DNA from: Medicago truncatula
Taxonomy: Eukaryota; Streptophyta; Magnoliopsida; Fabales; Fabaceae
Direction of reading: 5' to 3'
Assembly: GCF_003473485.1 (NCBI RefSeq)
Contig: NC_053042.1
Coordinates: 9,568,501 to 9,632,500 of the forward strand
DNA: 64,000 nt
The notes under the pieces were generated by a model that saw only the letters and a list, made by a program, of their open reading frames with translations, was not told the DNA's origin and searched no databases. Positions 50,766 through 64,000 of the stretch are shown piece by piece. Position 1 is the first letter of the stretch; every line of letters starts with the position of its first letter. The position numbers and the translations under genes are program-made.

Positions 50766-51378
50766 TTTTTTTCTTTTCAAATTTTTATAACAAACAAATA
50801 ATCTTTTTAAAGAGTTTGAACATTTTACAAATGAAAAAGTCTCTCTCTATATATATATAGACACACACACAATACTCTATCTCCTTCTTATTTGATTCAA
50901 ACCTTTGTGATAGTTGACAAAACCAATTGAGAAATTGTTTAAAGAGATATTGATACTCAAAAGAGATCAATGTATAAAAATATTTTTTATTTAATTATTC
51001 TAAACATTTGAGATCTCTCATGTAATCCATTCAAAAAGAAATACAAGTGAAAAAGATTTAATAAGACAAATGTATTAAGTTCAAATTTTAAACCAAAAAC
51101 ATTTGAATTTTTAGATTGTTGTTAATATTTCTTTCATTTGAGAGAAAATACATAATATCATTATTATTTTGGTTAAAGAAAATGATGATGTTTTTAAATT
51201 TGTTTATTGACTTAATACTCACAAAGTGACCATAATTATTGTTAATTATTTCTTCTTTGAACAGAAAGAAGAATGAACAATCAAGATCAATTTGTTGAAT
51301 ATCAAATCACTCGCCCAACATAAAATCTCATTATTTTTCTTAATCCAAATAATTCCATCATGTAATTGCTCTTGAATG
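50766..51378. other. Intergenic, no gene seen
   Basis: AT-rich sequence with a small TA/CA repeat at about 50850-50872. Nothing else is recognised. Confidence 0.5.
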
Positions 51379-52440
51379 AATTTTTTTTTTTTTTTGAAAA
51401 AATCAAAATGGAACATATATTAACAAAACTAGACGCTAAAGCACAAGGCGTGCCAAAACGCCTAGGTACAATTGGTACACAAAACAATCATGTACAAGCC
51501 AATAAGGCGCAGAAACAAAGTGAAACAAAGAAACAACAAGCTAGAAAATAGTGTTTAAGCAAGTTAGAGGACTCCGCCGCCATTCTTGATAGTCAAAATC
51601 AAAATTAGTGTATTTCGATTTCAACCACCAAAAAGATTGAAGCTTTGCCCTTTCACCTAGCGTTAGCAAGTTATCCTCCTTTCCTTTGAAAATTTTGTTA
51701 TTCCGTTCTTTCCAAATTGTCTAAGATACCGAAAGCCAAATAATCTGCATGGACTCAATCGAATTCTTAGAGAAGCCACACAGACCACTAAAATGATGAA
51801 AATGTTCAAAAAAGTGACAATGGAAAGCTGTTGAGTAACCAAGTCAAGCCGCAATGATATGCCACACCCCGCCGAAAAAACCGCACCTGAGAAGTAAATG
51901 ATCTATGTCTTCATTAAAACCACAACTAGCGATACACTCCTGTTCAGATGCAAGCAAAACCTTTTGTTGAAAAAGTTTGTCTCTAGTAGGAATCGGGTTG
52001 AGGAACAGGCACCAAGCAAAAATAACTACTTTAAGAGGCACCGCTTTCAGCCATAAAAAACTGTAATTATTATTATGCTGATGATGCTCATCAACCTCCA
52101 TGTCTGTTAAATAGAACTAACAGTGTAACAATTAGAATCATGTAATGTCCAAATCCAACTATCTGCACGGTTACCCTGAAAAGAGAAATTAGATAGACGA
52201 CTAATACAATCCCCCAACAACTCCTCCTCCCACGCGAAAAGTCTCCTACGCCACTTCCACGCTTCCTCATTAACCCCCACCCTCTCGCAAACAACTCGGC
52301 CACCGTGTCTAATTTGTTCTCCGCTAACTCATATAGATGCGAAAAAATAATACACAAAGGTTTCTCCTCCAGCCAAGGGTCGACCCAAAATAAAGTGGAC
52401 AAACCATTCCCTACACGACGAGTAATATTGTCCACAAAGG
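51379..52440 (-). mobile_element. LINE 3' fragment with zinc-binding domain and poly(A)
   Basis: Read on the minus strand, 52091-52435 gives LSTLFWVDPWLEEKPLC, and 51844-52101 gives FLWLKAVPLKVVIFAWCLF, PTRDKLFQQKV, CIASCGFNEDIDHLLLRCGF. This is the zf-RVT domain that follows the reverse transcriptase in plant LINE-type elements. Next come a W-x(n)-IWKERN-type segment in another frame and a poly(A) tail (T-run 51379-51394 on the plus strand). Frameshifts and 5' truncation make it dead. Confidence 0.85.
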
Positions 52441-55400
52441 TTTCTCGCTAATACATTGAATTTTCAATTTCTATTTTTTTTTTTCAGTATATAGAGAAAA
52501 TAAAATTTGACTGTTAGCTATTCAGTATATAGAGAATACACGGCCTCTATAGAGAAGAAAAAGAGAGAAAGGAGACCAAATAAATAAAAAAGAGAAAAGG
52601 CAAATTAAATTAAAACCACCACTATTACACAACGAATGCAATAAATATGTACAAAACTAAACCCAATTGAAAAAGAAAATCAAGGTCTCGTAAGTATAAT
52701 ATATGATATGCCAGAACACTATTTTGAATCTACTTCTCAAATTTTACTTCTAAACTCTTTAAAACCCCAAGTAATATTAAAAAGTAATAATATCTTGGGT
52801 TTTCTTTCAGTTTTATTCTTCATACAGATTATTTTTTAATCTCTTAATTACTTTTAGGTTCTACACATAACAAAATAACTCTTAAAATAGAAACATAACC
52901 AATCCTCACAACGATGATGTAAAAGGTCAAATAAGTTGTGGTAGTTTTGAAGACTAACTACCTCATCTAGGGTTTTGGGTGGTGCAACCGTGAAGATTAA
53001 ACGCACCACCATCAGATTTTATATTTTGAACTTAGAATTTAAATTTGTGGGACGGGATGGATAGTAGAGGCAAAAAGAGTGTTTTAGAGAAGGAGGGTCC
53101 TCCTAATCTATTTGGGGCGCTAATATTAGGAATTTTGTAATTAATATAAATAAAATATAACTTTTGATTAAAAATAAAAGTTTATACTAATACAGTTTTT
53201 AATTGAAATTACATTTTTAATTTTTCAACTTATTTTTCGGAAAATTTTGAAAGACTATGTTTGTAGACATATATGTCTACAAACATTTGAAAAGATACAA
53301 TTATCAATCAAATATAAAACTCTCAAATGTATGTACAACAACAATAGCCTGTGTCTCTCAAGCAATTAATTGCCAGTTTTAGCCTTTTTCTCTAGATAGC
53401 AATATATAACACACAAAACTGGGCCGCTTGGACATGCACCCATAATAAAGCAACCATCTGAATTAATTGAATCTGCAACTGGGTGGATGTTGTCTGAGGG
53501 TTTTTTTTTTTAACAAATTATTTTAAGGTGTTTATTTTCGGGTGTTTCGTTTATATACGATGTTTTTTATTTGTATTCTCAGATTCACCGGTCTCTGTTT
53601 CGTCTTGAGCAGAGATCTGGTTGTTTAACAAAATTTGTTGTTAAAAAAGAAAAATTAAACCCCTTTAGATTTAGAAATTAGAAATACAAGACATTTGGCA
53701 TTTCAAATCTATTATATACATATTTTCATGAAATCATGGTTCCTAAAACTCAAAAATAAAAATAAAATATATTACCCGCAAACACGACTGAAACAATGCA
53801 CACAATTGCAAATATGAAAATGAGTTGATTGATGTGGATTGCCATTACTTTCTGATACGTTAAGTAACACCTTAGAATATACTATTATTTTGTTGATAGA
53901 TTTAGAAGTAACACCTTACAATAGCTGCTATTCAAGAGCACCTTACAATATGGAAGTTAATGTAATGAATTAAAAACAAACAAAAAAAAGGTCATTTACC
54001 TGAGATCTTATTTGACTTTTGTAGTAAAATATATATTTGACCAAAATATAACTATTGCATTTATATTTGAATACTTTTCCTTGCATGGTTTTCTCGGTTG
54101 TATTAATTATTTATATTACAAACAAAAAAAAATTCCTCGTATTCTTAAATATATGTCGCAGTCAACCGTTGCATACATCTTGTTGAATCAAAATTGATTT
54201 GTACAAAAGTATAAAAGAACAATTGAATATGTTAATATGTATTCAAGTGTGGGACCATATAATTAAGTTTTGATTCTGAAAGATCAAAATCCTAAAAATG
54301 TATAAGAGCATCGAAAGCAAGTGATAAGTTGAATACTTGGAACAAGAAGTGAAAGGTCCATCAGAAAGTCAACTTTTGGATCACTAGGGGAATCTCATTC
54401 AGAAACATTCTGAAGAAGTGAAACCTCTGAAGACCTCTAGCATCTGAAGACGTGTCAACATCATAAGACTCTGACTTGTTTTGTCGTCTTTTGAAGAAAG
54501 GTCATAATCAAACTCTGAAGTGTACAATTTGTCACATTTTGACCACGTGCAGAAACAAACAAATAAATTTAAGGATAAATAGAATGTAACAAATCTTTTC
54601 AATTGAAGCAAATGAATTTCAAATGAATATTCAACGACATTAACCATTTAAGACAATATTTCAACATCTCTGATCAAGCTTCTCAAAGGACTCATATGTT
54701 GTGTTGCCACTCTTCAACGTCTCTCATAATTCCCCTTATATAAGGACATGACGATTTGAAGAATGCGTATACAATACTCTGAATTTTACAAGTGCCCTTA
54801 CCTTGTCAAAATCAATATCGCACAAATACTTAGAGTATTTTCTACAAACTTTCATATCTTAGAAATTTTTAAGTGTCCAAGTCCATATGAACTTTATTGT
54901 ATTACACCTTTGAATGTATATCAAGTGTAAAATCAAACAATCTTTTATTTAATTCAGTTAGATTGTAGAAATTTCTTTCTTGTTTGATTGAGCAATATAG
55001 GTCTTTTTCTTGTGTTATTGAGCAAAGAAAGTCTCGTACTTGTGTGCTTGAGCAATTTGTAATATGAGATTATAGTGAAAATTCCTTAAAAGTGCAAGGG
55101 AACTGGACTAGCAATCAATCTTTGAAGATTTGAGACACATTTTTTTGCAAAAAAAATAGTTTGAACTTTTTGGGTTATATGGAATAAAGTAGAAGGGGGT
55201 GAGTGAATAGTATAGTACAAGTGAACCATGCCTGAATATGATCAAATCTGAAACGACAATTAATTATCGTCCATCAACCAAAGTTAACTATGGTTCATTA
55301 GCAAAAAGTAATTAAATGTCATTGAAAATATTGTCGATAGGCCAGTGTGCAATAATTGTATCTAAAGAGCAATTTTCACCTCACTTAAGCTAGTGGTGCT

Positions 55401-56400
55401 TGCTAAAATTTGGACAATCCAGTGACAAGAGAACCTAATTGTAGTAAGATGGATATTCATAAACCTAATTAAGGTATAAAATTTGAAAAATTACTCTTCT
55501 CTCTTTCAAAATTGCTCATTCTCACCCCAAAATTCTCCAATTAACCCTAACGTAAGTTAACCGCCGCTCAATACCAACGACAATTAATTCACGCTAGGTA
55601 CCAACGGCAGTTAACTTGTGCTGAGCCCTAGTGGTAGTTAACTTACCACACCAAGTAAAGTTTAGGTCCGCCCTTAGAACAACATATTAAGGAGCATACG
55701 AACTATATCGTAACTATGATGATACATGAGACCAAATATCGTTATTGAATCATGTCCCAGTAATGATTATTAGATAATAAACTTAACACCACACCTTAGT
55801 GAGAGGTACGGTTTTTATTTAGTTAAACATCTAAAATCTTCTTAAACATCCATTAACTTTTGACTTGAGCGTCGAAGTCTTTACAAATACATCATTCCAC
55901 TCCGACAAGCAATCACCATCCTCCACCACCGCATCTCAACAACTCCAACCGTCGTCTTCAAATCTACAACGGATCAAACCATATTTGTAATGGATTGAAT
56001 CAGAATTCAGTTCACATAGTGCAAATTAAATTAAAATTTAAAATCACACATGATGAAATAACAAACCCATTAAATACACCCCACACAACCAAATCAGCTA
56101 ATGCCTGATGAGGAAAGCAACAAACAAAGACACAAAAGGACAAGCAAACTGTTAGTTAGTAATAATAGCACTATATAAGTGGACCCCATTTTGAATTAAA
56201 ACCAAACATACAAACAATATTTTATCAAAGATATTTTACATTTTATAATCAAAAAACAATAACAACTGAACTTACCAAACATAACAAGTGATGATAATAA
56301 ACAAATATAAATATCTAACAATTTTTAATTTAATTAATTCGTTTACTTTTTTAGGATAATAACAAATTTTGCTTAGGTAAGTAGTTTCCATGATCCATGG
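52441..56400. other. Intergenic, no gene seen
   Basis: About 4 kb of AT-rich sequence without conserved coding potential. The short reading frames at 54012-54197 and 54399-54647 show no family resemblance. A block near 55560-55640 repeats GTTAAC and CCAACG words. The last few hundred bases should contain the promoter of the PYL gene. Confidence 0.5.
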
Positions 56401-56541
56401 TGGTGACTCTGAATATCCAATCACATACTTTGCATATTCTTCTTCTTTGGTTTAATCCACACACTTTGTTTTCTTTGTTTTTTGTTATACTTATAAGATA
56501 ATTTGAATAGGTATAGAAGAAGTATTATTGGAGGTGTAAAA

Positions 56542-58352
56542 ATGAATGGAATTGGAAGTGGGAATGGAAGGTTTAGTAATATGGAGATGGAATATATAAG
56601 AAGACATCACCGGCAGCAGCCTGGACATAATCAGTGTGCTTCTGCTCTTGTTAAGCATATTAGAGCACCGGTTCCTCAGGTTGCCCTTCTTTCTTTCTTT
56701 CTTTTGTTTTTTTATTTTACTTTCATTTTTTTTATTTTATGTTTTTGTTGAATTGAATCTGTGTGTGAGTGTGTGTGAAGATTTTTGTTGTTGGATGCAT
56801 GGTTATTGGGTGTTGTGTTAGATATTCAGTTATGGTTGTTGGAACTTGGAATGTGTTTTTTATTTTTCCTTAAATAGTGTTTTTTTAGAAAAAAGAAAAA
56901 ATATAGTTATGGTTATGTAAATGCTAAAACGCTTAGCTGATTTTTGGTGAGGAGCTAAGAGACACAGACATCGGACACGGCACACGACAGTGTGTGATAC
57001 TGGTAATAATTTGAAAAAACAAAAGTGATTGAATATAGATAGCTACATATGTCGTGTCTTGTATGTGTTTGACACCAACACGTGTCGGATACCAGACATG
57101 TCTTCAATCTGATCTGAAGTATTGGTGTTGTATAGGTAAAGTGTATGTAATGTATGAAAATATTTTGATGTTGTTTTTTGTCTATTTTATGGTTGACCTG
57201 CTTTGTGGTACAATGTGATCTGATCTGCTACTATCTTTTAGGTTTTGGCAACAATTGTTTGTGTTAAGAAGAAATTAGGTGGAAGATGATCTATTTGTAG
57301 TGTGATCCTTGTGAAGCATAGCATGGTCACAGATTTAGCTTCGTTCAAGCGAGCAGTTTCCTTTAGAGGGTAAAGCAGATAATCTCAACCGTTGTCGAGA
57401 AAATTAATTGTTGGGATTACTTGCTTTATTACTCTTTAAAGGGAATTGCACGCTTTAAAGAAGTCAAATCTATTCATCATAATCCTGGTAAATTTCATAC
57501 CAATTACTGCTTTTCTTATTCTATTTCATCAGCTTGGTTTGGTTGATGCAGAAGTGTGTTGTAAAACTTGAATCATTATATTTTGATGTGAAAAAATGTC
57601 CAATTACAAAGCGAACCTCAATTCAGTTTGATTTTTTCTTTCTCGCTGCTACTGCTATTGAATAAAGAGTTTCGGTGTGCTTCCTGACAATATTTTTGTA
57701 TAATGCTACCCTCGTTGTGCGATGTTTATTTATGACGCGTAGATTTGCTTTCTCTAGGTATGGTCCTTGGTAAGAAGGTTCGATCAGCCGCAGAAGTACA
57801 AACCCTTTGTAAGGAGATGTGTTGTAAGGGGAAACCTTGAGATTGGAAGTCTTAGAGAAGTTGATGTTAAGTCAGGGCTTCCTGCTACCACAAGTACAGA
57901 AAGACTCGAAGTCCTTGATGACAATGAACATGTTCTCAGTATCAGGATTATTGGTGGTGATCATCGACTTACGGTATGAATATATTCGTATCCTTAACAA
58001 AATGACCAGAAACTTTTTTGTTCCCCTAATTTACTTATGTTTGCTTAAAATCTTGTGCTAATGTGTGTCCGAATCGATTCTTCTTAAAATCATTTTTTTT
58101 TTCATTTTTCTTTTGTGATAAATCATCTTTCAGAACTATTCGTCGGTGATGTCTCTCCACCCTGAAATTATTGACGGAAGGCCAGGAACACTAGTAATTG
58201 AATCTTTTGTGGTGGATATACCTGACGGGAACACCAAAGACGAGACCTGCTACTTCGTTGAAGCGGTTATTAAGTGCAATCTCAAATCACTTGCCGATGT
58301 CTCAGAAGGAATAGCTTTGCAAGACCGCACCGAACCAATTGATCGGGTATAG
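56542..58352 (+). CDS. Abscisic acid receptor, PYL8/PYL9 type
   Basis: A soluble START-fold ABA receptor that, when hormone-bound, inhibits clade A PP2C phosphatases. Three exons, 56542-56679, 57758-57973 and 58134-58352, total 573 bases, 190 residues. Key features are [18 protein letters not shown] with the ABA carboxylate-binding Lys61, the gate loop SGLPA (85-89), the latch HRL (115-117), NYSSV, and the C-terminal helix [21 protein letters not shown] chose the Met at 56542, giving [13 protein letters not shown]; there is no earlier in-frame ATG in the open stretch. The intact gate, latch and Lys predict a working, probably monomeric subfamily I receptor (PYL7-10). Intron 1 is about 1.1 kb and carries a dispersed repeat. 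Confidence 0.95.
56945..57125 (-). repeat. Dispersed GTGTC-rich intronic repeat, copy 3
   Basis: On the minus strand it reads ACAACACCAATACTTCAGAT, GACACGTGTTGGTGTC, TTTTTTCAAATTATTACC and CCGTGTCCGATGTC, the same order as copies 1 and 2. It lies in intron 1 of the PYL gene. Confidence 0.6.
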
Positions 58353-60735
58353 GAGCTTATAATAAGAAGGTTCTTCCAAGGACATATAGCTGCCACGGAT
58401 GAAGCTTCAGCGGTTTTCCTCTCGGAGGCTTAGGAGACGGACTGGCGATTTGTACTGAGTGATTTGATTCCATTTGCTCTATTGATTATCCATTGTTATA
58501 TATACTGGTTTCTTTTTTCTGTAGTAAAAGAATAACAATATGAGACACGATTCGATCCGGTGCAGTAACAAGTGATAGTTCAGGTGCTTCTTGCAGATGT
58601 CTAAGGTTTTTGTTTTCTTGGTATGTTCTTCATTGTATATAACATGGTGATTAAACATGGTGTGTAGATTTATTTTGATTGGTCAGGTGAAGTTTCTATT
58701 TGTGTTAGCCAAGGTTAATTCTTGTAACAGAGTTTTATAGCTTCATAGATTTTGTGTTTCCTTTGCACATACTTTAGTTCCTTTCTTTTTTTCTTTATAG
58801 TCTTCATGGGATGATGTTCTCCTATGGTGAGTCCTACAAAATATGAATCGTTTGATCTTTGAAATTATTGATTGTAGTGAATGGGAGAGAGGGGATGGAA
58901 AAGGGATAATGTACATTGTGAATTTACAAAAGAAAAAAAAAACATGAATTTAACTTAGGTGTCTTAATAATAATACACGTATTTCTCTTTTATTTTACTT
59001 TAAACTGAGTATCATATATGCGCAACTACATAGATTAATCCTTAAAACTATGTAGATCATAATGGATGGTAACACTCCTCTTTAAGAGAATTAACATTGA
59101 TTTCTAATTGATTGACCGTATACATCGAATCTAAGACAACGAGAGGAGCACGCTCCATGGTTCCAAGACAACACAACCAGACCAACCTAAGTGGGTTAAT
59201 GATGTAAGAGTTTTAAATTAATGCATAAATGTCTAAAAGCATGTCCAAGCGATTGTTGCTAGTATCGCTCCCGAATAGGAATATTATGGACAACCTTTCA
59301 GACACTCTTTTAAACATTCACTTAACCATTGGTCCACAATCCACATCATCATTCTTAAAAAATTCAATACTTAGGAACCGGCAGTACCAGTTTACTAGCA
59401 TCGCTCTTGGTCCAAATTGGACAAAACATAGGTACACTTCTTTGTGTTCGAACAAACAATTTTGGCTGTTTCAAAAACACAATTTGGAAAGCCGATGAGT
59501 ATCGTGCATTAGCTTTTGCCATTAGTAATGTTCAAAAACAAGTGTGATAGACAAACTTTCCCTCATATGGCTTTGTTCAATAAAGACACACTTCACAGTT
59601 TCACATGTAACCCCTCAAATTGGGATTAACCATTAACATATACCAACCTCCAACTTACAGGGTCATCAGGGAATGCAGTTTAAAATGAGGCATAAGGTGA
59701 CAGTGTAAGGAAGCTTGAAGTTTTGCAAAACAGGTAGTACGGTTGATTAACCTAGTAGTTGAGGGAAACTGGTTTCCTGCTGTAAAGCATGTCAACCGTC
59801 CAATCAAAGTTGTACGGCCAAGATCATTTTATTAAAAAGATAATTTTTAATCATAACTGTTCGAACTCAAATGAACGGTTAAAATCTAAAACTGCGTGTA
59901 ACAACATGCAATTATTACAGCACCAATCCAGGTCCGTAGTTGATCTTGTTTACTGATGCGAGGTTTTAGAGATCCACAAGTCTCGACATTTTAAAGATTT
60001 AAATTTAAGTTTGATTGTGTTAATTTGTTATTTATTGGCTCTATATTCATTTCACACAAGTAAATATCGAGAATTTTCATAGAAACTGGAGAACAATTTA
60101 AAATCTTCATTTTCCTCACCTCTTGGTTCCTTAATTTAAGGCAAACGATAAAAATAAGGTTGAAAAAAAGTTCTCTCGAAGTTGATAGGTTGGAGACTCC
60201 AAAATTTAAGTAAAAATATCTATGCAATGTCATTTAATACAATTTTCCAGTTAATTCAAAGATTATTCATTCAACCATCTCAATAATACGGACCAGGATT
60301 CAGGAACTTAGGCTTGGGAAACAATAATGCTTTTCATTGACAATTTAACCTTGCTAAGAGACACTTGGGTCACAATGACACAATCTCATAATAAATAAGA
60401 AATTCTTATTAAAATGAAGAATGCATAAGCTACAAAACACAATTGTCCAATAAAATATCTGTCTAAAAATTACACAGTTCTCTCCAAAAAAATATTGCCC
60501 TCAGCAAGTGCTGTAGTATTCTAACAGTGGACCTTTGTTATCGTTAGCAGGAATACTTGCTACACAGATATTCAAAGGTGTATAATTACTTCCTATAATC
60601 ATCTTATGACAAGAATTGCATGGGCTAAGGAGGGAAGCTGCAGAATAGATTAAAAAAAACTACCTGTAGGAATTTATACTGTACAGAGCTTCCCCTATAA
60701 TTAGTACAATAATAGACATGAAGTAGAGAGAAATA
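58353..60735. other. 3' region of PYL and intergenic stretch before FTSH11
   Basis: The first ~450 bases are likely the PYL 3' untranslated region. The rest is AT-rich. A frame at 59229-59498 has no recognisable relative. The last ~300 bases should be the FTSH11 3' untranslated region, since the two genes converge. Confidence 0.5.
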
Positions 60736-63700
60736 TTACGCCAATACAAGATCCCCTTCTGCTTCTTCTTGTTCCTGTTGTTCTGGAAGTTTTCCTTCCC
60801 GATACGGGAGAAGTAATCGTCTGATTTCTTCTGCACTAAGTGTCTCAGACTCTAATAATGCATTTGCCAGCGTATGTAATGCCTTCTCGTGCTAAAAAAA
60901 ATGACAAAAATGGCTAGTTATGACTTTGTACATGCCAAACAGTAAAAATATCAAACATTGCATAATTCAGGGTTGCCAATTTTTTCAATGAATTTATATA
61001 CCTCAAAAGGTTACTTTTGATTCTAATATATAATAAAAAAAACTACAAAAAAAAATAGATATACAATAATACTCAACAAACCTTTTTCAGAAGAGCTTTC
61101 ACACGATCATATGCATCTCTAAGGAGTTTAACAACCTGCAGAACAGGAAAAGCTCAGCTACAACCATGAATTTGATTGTTGATGTCCTTAGAAGAGCAAA
61201 TCAACTAATCCAAACATAATTTCAATTGTTAGAAAGTTAAAAAATTATAAATTTGTAAAACTTGCCTCTGCATCAATACGTGACTGCATTTCAGAACTTG
61301 GTCTCTCCTTTATATGAATTGGTCCGATTGTATCACTCATCCCACAACTTGATACCTTGTGAAGAGAGTTAAAATACAACAGACATAAGCAATGAATTTC
61401 AAGCTCATTTTGAAATGATATGATATGTAAATAATCTCAGCAGAAAGTAAGATATATAACAACTTATCATATGATATGGAATTTCAGTTACTACTTATCA
61501 ATATTCCAAGTCACAAATGAACATCAACAAAAGGAATATAAAATAATAAAATTTTGAATGATATTTGTAGAGTTAATAAATACAACAACTGCACTTTCCA
61601 CATAACAGGGAAGCAGCATATTACCATGTATTGCGCAAGCTCGGTAGCTGATTGAAGATCACTACTAGCTCCAGTTGTGACATTATCCCGACCAAAGATA
61701 AGTTCTTCTGCAACTCGTCCTCCCATACAAACATCAAGACGAGCTAACAACTGCTTCTTACTTATTGATGTTTCATCACTTGAGGGAAGCTGAGTAACCA
61801 TTCCTAAAGCAGATCCACGGGGCATGATTGTTGCCTTGTGAATTGGATGTGCACCGTCGGTATTAAGGGCAACAATTGCATGGCCGCTCTCATGATAAGC
61901 AGTAAGCTGATATTTTTACAACCATTAATAACATAACTGAGCATGCATCAATGGATTAATATTTTATAATACCAACACAACAATCCAATTATGCTAAATA
62001 AAATAGACACAAAAAATTGATAAAATATTTGTTTTTGAGCAATCAGCAGGTTAGATAATAGATATTACTCTAGGAAATGGTTCAAGGTACAGGGATTTTT
62101 TTTACAAAAGACCAATTTACCTATCCTATCAGCTCACCAGCTAACAGCTGATTTAGCAACTAACTATTCATTAGATGGTCATCCAATTTTCTATTTTCAT
62201 ACATATAAAAAAAAGATTGGTATTTTCTCAGACTATTTCATTGACAGTATATATAATGGTCAAATTACAGAAATTATGTTAAAGTATTTTTAGTATTTTG
62301 ATGTTAGGTCTAAAGCAATCATAAGACATATGTTTTCTATTATGATAATAAATTTATGCTTAGAATTATGGGTTTACAACTACAGGGAAGACTCGGGAAT
62401 TTTAAGATAATGCAGCACAGAAGCTCGTGTTCAAAAGTTTTGAAAAGATTACAAGATTAGAAAAATAAGCCACAGTTCTTAAGTAGCAGACTGAATTTCC
62501 TGACATATACATATTCCTACACATACCTTTTTTGACTCCTCCGATACAAACATTGTTTTTCGCTCTGTACCCATGATTATTCTGTCTTTTGCAAACTCCA
62601 ACTGAGAAGCTGTTAATTTCTCTGCACCTTCAACCGCAGCTTTAATAGCAGCAATGTTCACCAGGTTTGCCAGATCTAGTTAGTGATATAATTACAGAGA
62701 ACATCAGTCAGGAATTTGAAGAAGTATATGATTCACATTGATAGGAGTTATGTCATGTCAAATATATTGAAATAATACTCACCTGCCCCATTGAATCCTG
62801 GGGTACCACGGGCTATTGCTTTAATATCTACATTATCGGCTGTAGGTTTATCATGCAGGTAGAGTTCCAATATTTCTTGCCGACCACGTACATCTGGATT
62901 TGGTACAACAATCTGGAATCCAGAATTTATTGGTCATCTTATCATCTATATTATATACACATTAACCGGGTAGAACAACCTGGATTGAAAGAGAAACTGG
63001 AAAGGATTTTTTACCTATGTTTTTTATTTTCCTTTGTCTCTTGTTTAATTTGTTAATTCTTGCGACATGACTTATTTTCATATTTCTACTGCTCTTCTTT
63101 CTCTTCATAAATTCATTTATAGGGGAAGAGTTGTGTTATTTGAACATTCAATTATATGACAACTTTTGAGACAACCAAAATTTTACATAGAAAATAGGGT
63201 ATTGACACAAAAACCAAAGCAATAGAGTGAGAAAGTAAAAACATAATGTGAGTATGAGAGAGAAAGTTGTCACAAAAGTTGTCAAAAAATGGTTGTTCAA
63301 ATATCATTTCTCTAGGGGAAACAATGAGTATAAGAACTTACATGTCGATCAAATCTACCAGGCCTCGTTAGAGCTGGATCAAGAATATCAGGCAAGTTTG
63401 TTGCAGCCATTAATATTATTCCCTACAGCATAAAAATGATAAATAAATTTGGAAAAGAAGAGACGAACAAATTGCAACTCAAACCGCTCAAAGATACCTC
63501 ATTCTGCTCAAACCCATCCATTTCAACAAGAAGTTGGTGTAATGTCTTCTTGGTGTGGCCCTCCCACTGTTTCCTAGTTGATCCAACAGCATCAATTTCA
63601 TCAATGAAAATAATGCAAGGAGCCTACAAAAGATACAGAAGAAAAAATGTTCCACCATCAGAAACATGTAGAAGTCCTGTTTTAGTAAACTAAAATAGGA

Positions 63701-63795
63701 GACTGTTTTGAGAGATCATCAACAAAAAGCAACAAACCTTCTTTTTGGCTGCTTGAAATAACGATCTTACACGACGAGCACCAACTCCAACAAAC
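60736..63795 (-). CDS. FTSH11: FtsH protease FTSH11, C-terminal part (partial)
   Basis: A membrane-bound AAA+ zinc metalloprotease; in Arabidopsis FTSH11 sits in the plastid envelope and is needed for heat tolerance. Exons read on the minus strand are 63738-63795, 63498-63623, 63342-63422, 62783-62912, 62527-62675, 61625-61906, 61266-61355, 61082-61135 and 60736-60891, all in phase; the 5' exons lie beyond the window. Visible are [20 protein letters not shown], Walker B IIFIDEID, the second region of homology [11 protein letters not shown], the zinc site HESGH, and [16 protein letters not shown] with the third zinc ligand region. The end [24 protein letters not shown] and [18 protein letters not shown] are closer to FTSH11 than to FTSH4. 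The intron after 61266 has a GC donor. The Walker A part is not in the window. Confidence 0.94.
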
Positions 63796-64000
63796 CTGAG
63801 CATAAACAGAAATATGAATCCTATCATCCATACCAGCCAACATATTAAACTTTCCTTAATATAATGGAAGACTGACATAAAAAATACAACTCACAAATGC
63901 CAATAGACACAGATCAAAGTTAGAAATTTTGTTGAGAGATCACAGATTCACATGAAAACATTTTAGCATCTAATTTACCAACGTATAGTGCCACAAATCT
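63796..64000 (-). other. FTSH11 intron reaching the window end
   Basis: Homology requires the preceding exon to end in the first two bases of a Met codon after the GSEFEE region. No such exon end is seen in the last 205 bases, so the intron probably continues beyond 64000. Confidence 0.5.

Overview
The window is AT-rich plant nuclear DNA. Genes are split into many small exons with GT-AG introns, and the space between them is filled with LTR retrotransposons, LINEs, SINEs, a Helitron and many small inverted-repeat DNA transposons. All conserved genes read as higher-plant orthologues. The mix of protein variants and repeats suggests a papilionoid legume such as Medicago or a relative; that placement is inference, not proof.

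Layout: (1) 759-1069, last exon of a clade A-type PP2C phosphatase (+). (2) 6446-9715, complete 13-exon FIE Polycomb gene (+), whose probable leader intron holds a LINE scrap. (3) 10399-11942 and 15254-16962, two tandem plastid-type 6-phosphogluconolactonase genes (-), separated by hAT and Mutator-type MITEs. (4) 17607-22987, nearly intact Ty1/copia element with LTRs, target duplication and one in-frame stop. (5) 22.99-26.4 kb, intergenic with a hAT-like MITE and SINEs. (6) about 26.4-30.5 kb, Helitron-like region with an 80-codon orphan gene, an 82/164-bp minisatellite, an intact RPA-like gene and a textbook Helitron 3' terminus. (7) 30.5-37.3 kb, nested dead elements: copia remnant split by a solo LTR, gypsy gag remnant, and a hAT element with transposase remains. 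(8) 37497-40639, spermine synthase (+). (9) 41406-47080, cyclic nucleotide-gated channel of the CNGC1 group (-). (10) 48.3-56.4 kb, intergenic with MITEs and a LINE 3' fragment. (11) 56542-58352, PYL8/9-type abscisic acid receptor (+). (12) 60736 to beyond the window end, FTSH11 protease (-), 5' part missing.

The host genes are unrelated housekeeping or signalling genes and do not form a cluster. The PP2C and the PYL receptor belong to one pathway (ABA sensing) but lie about 56 kb apart. I found no clearly new multi-gene system. The observations most worth checking are the second lactonase with a lost active-site loop, the 34-codon upstream ORF whose stop overlaps the spermine synthase start, the Helitron with an open RPA gene, the GC-AG intron in FTSH11, and one repeat family found in introns of three different genes.
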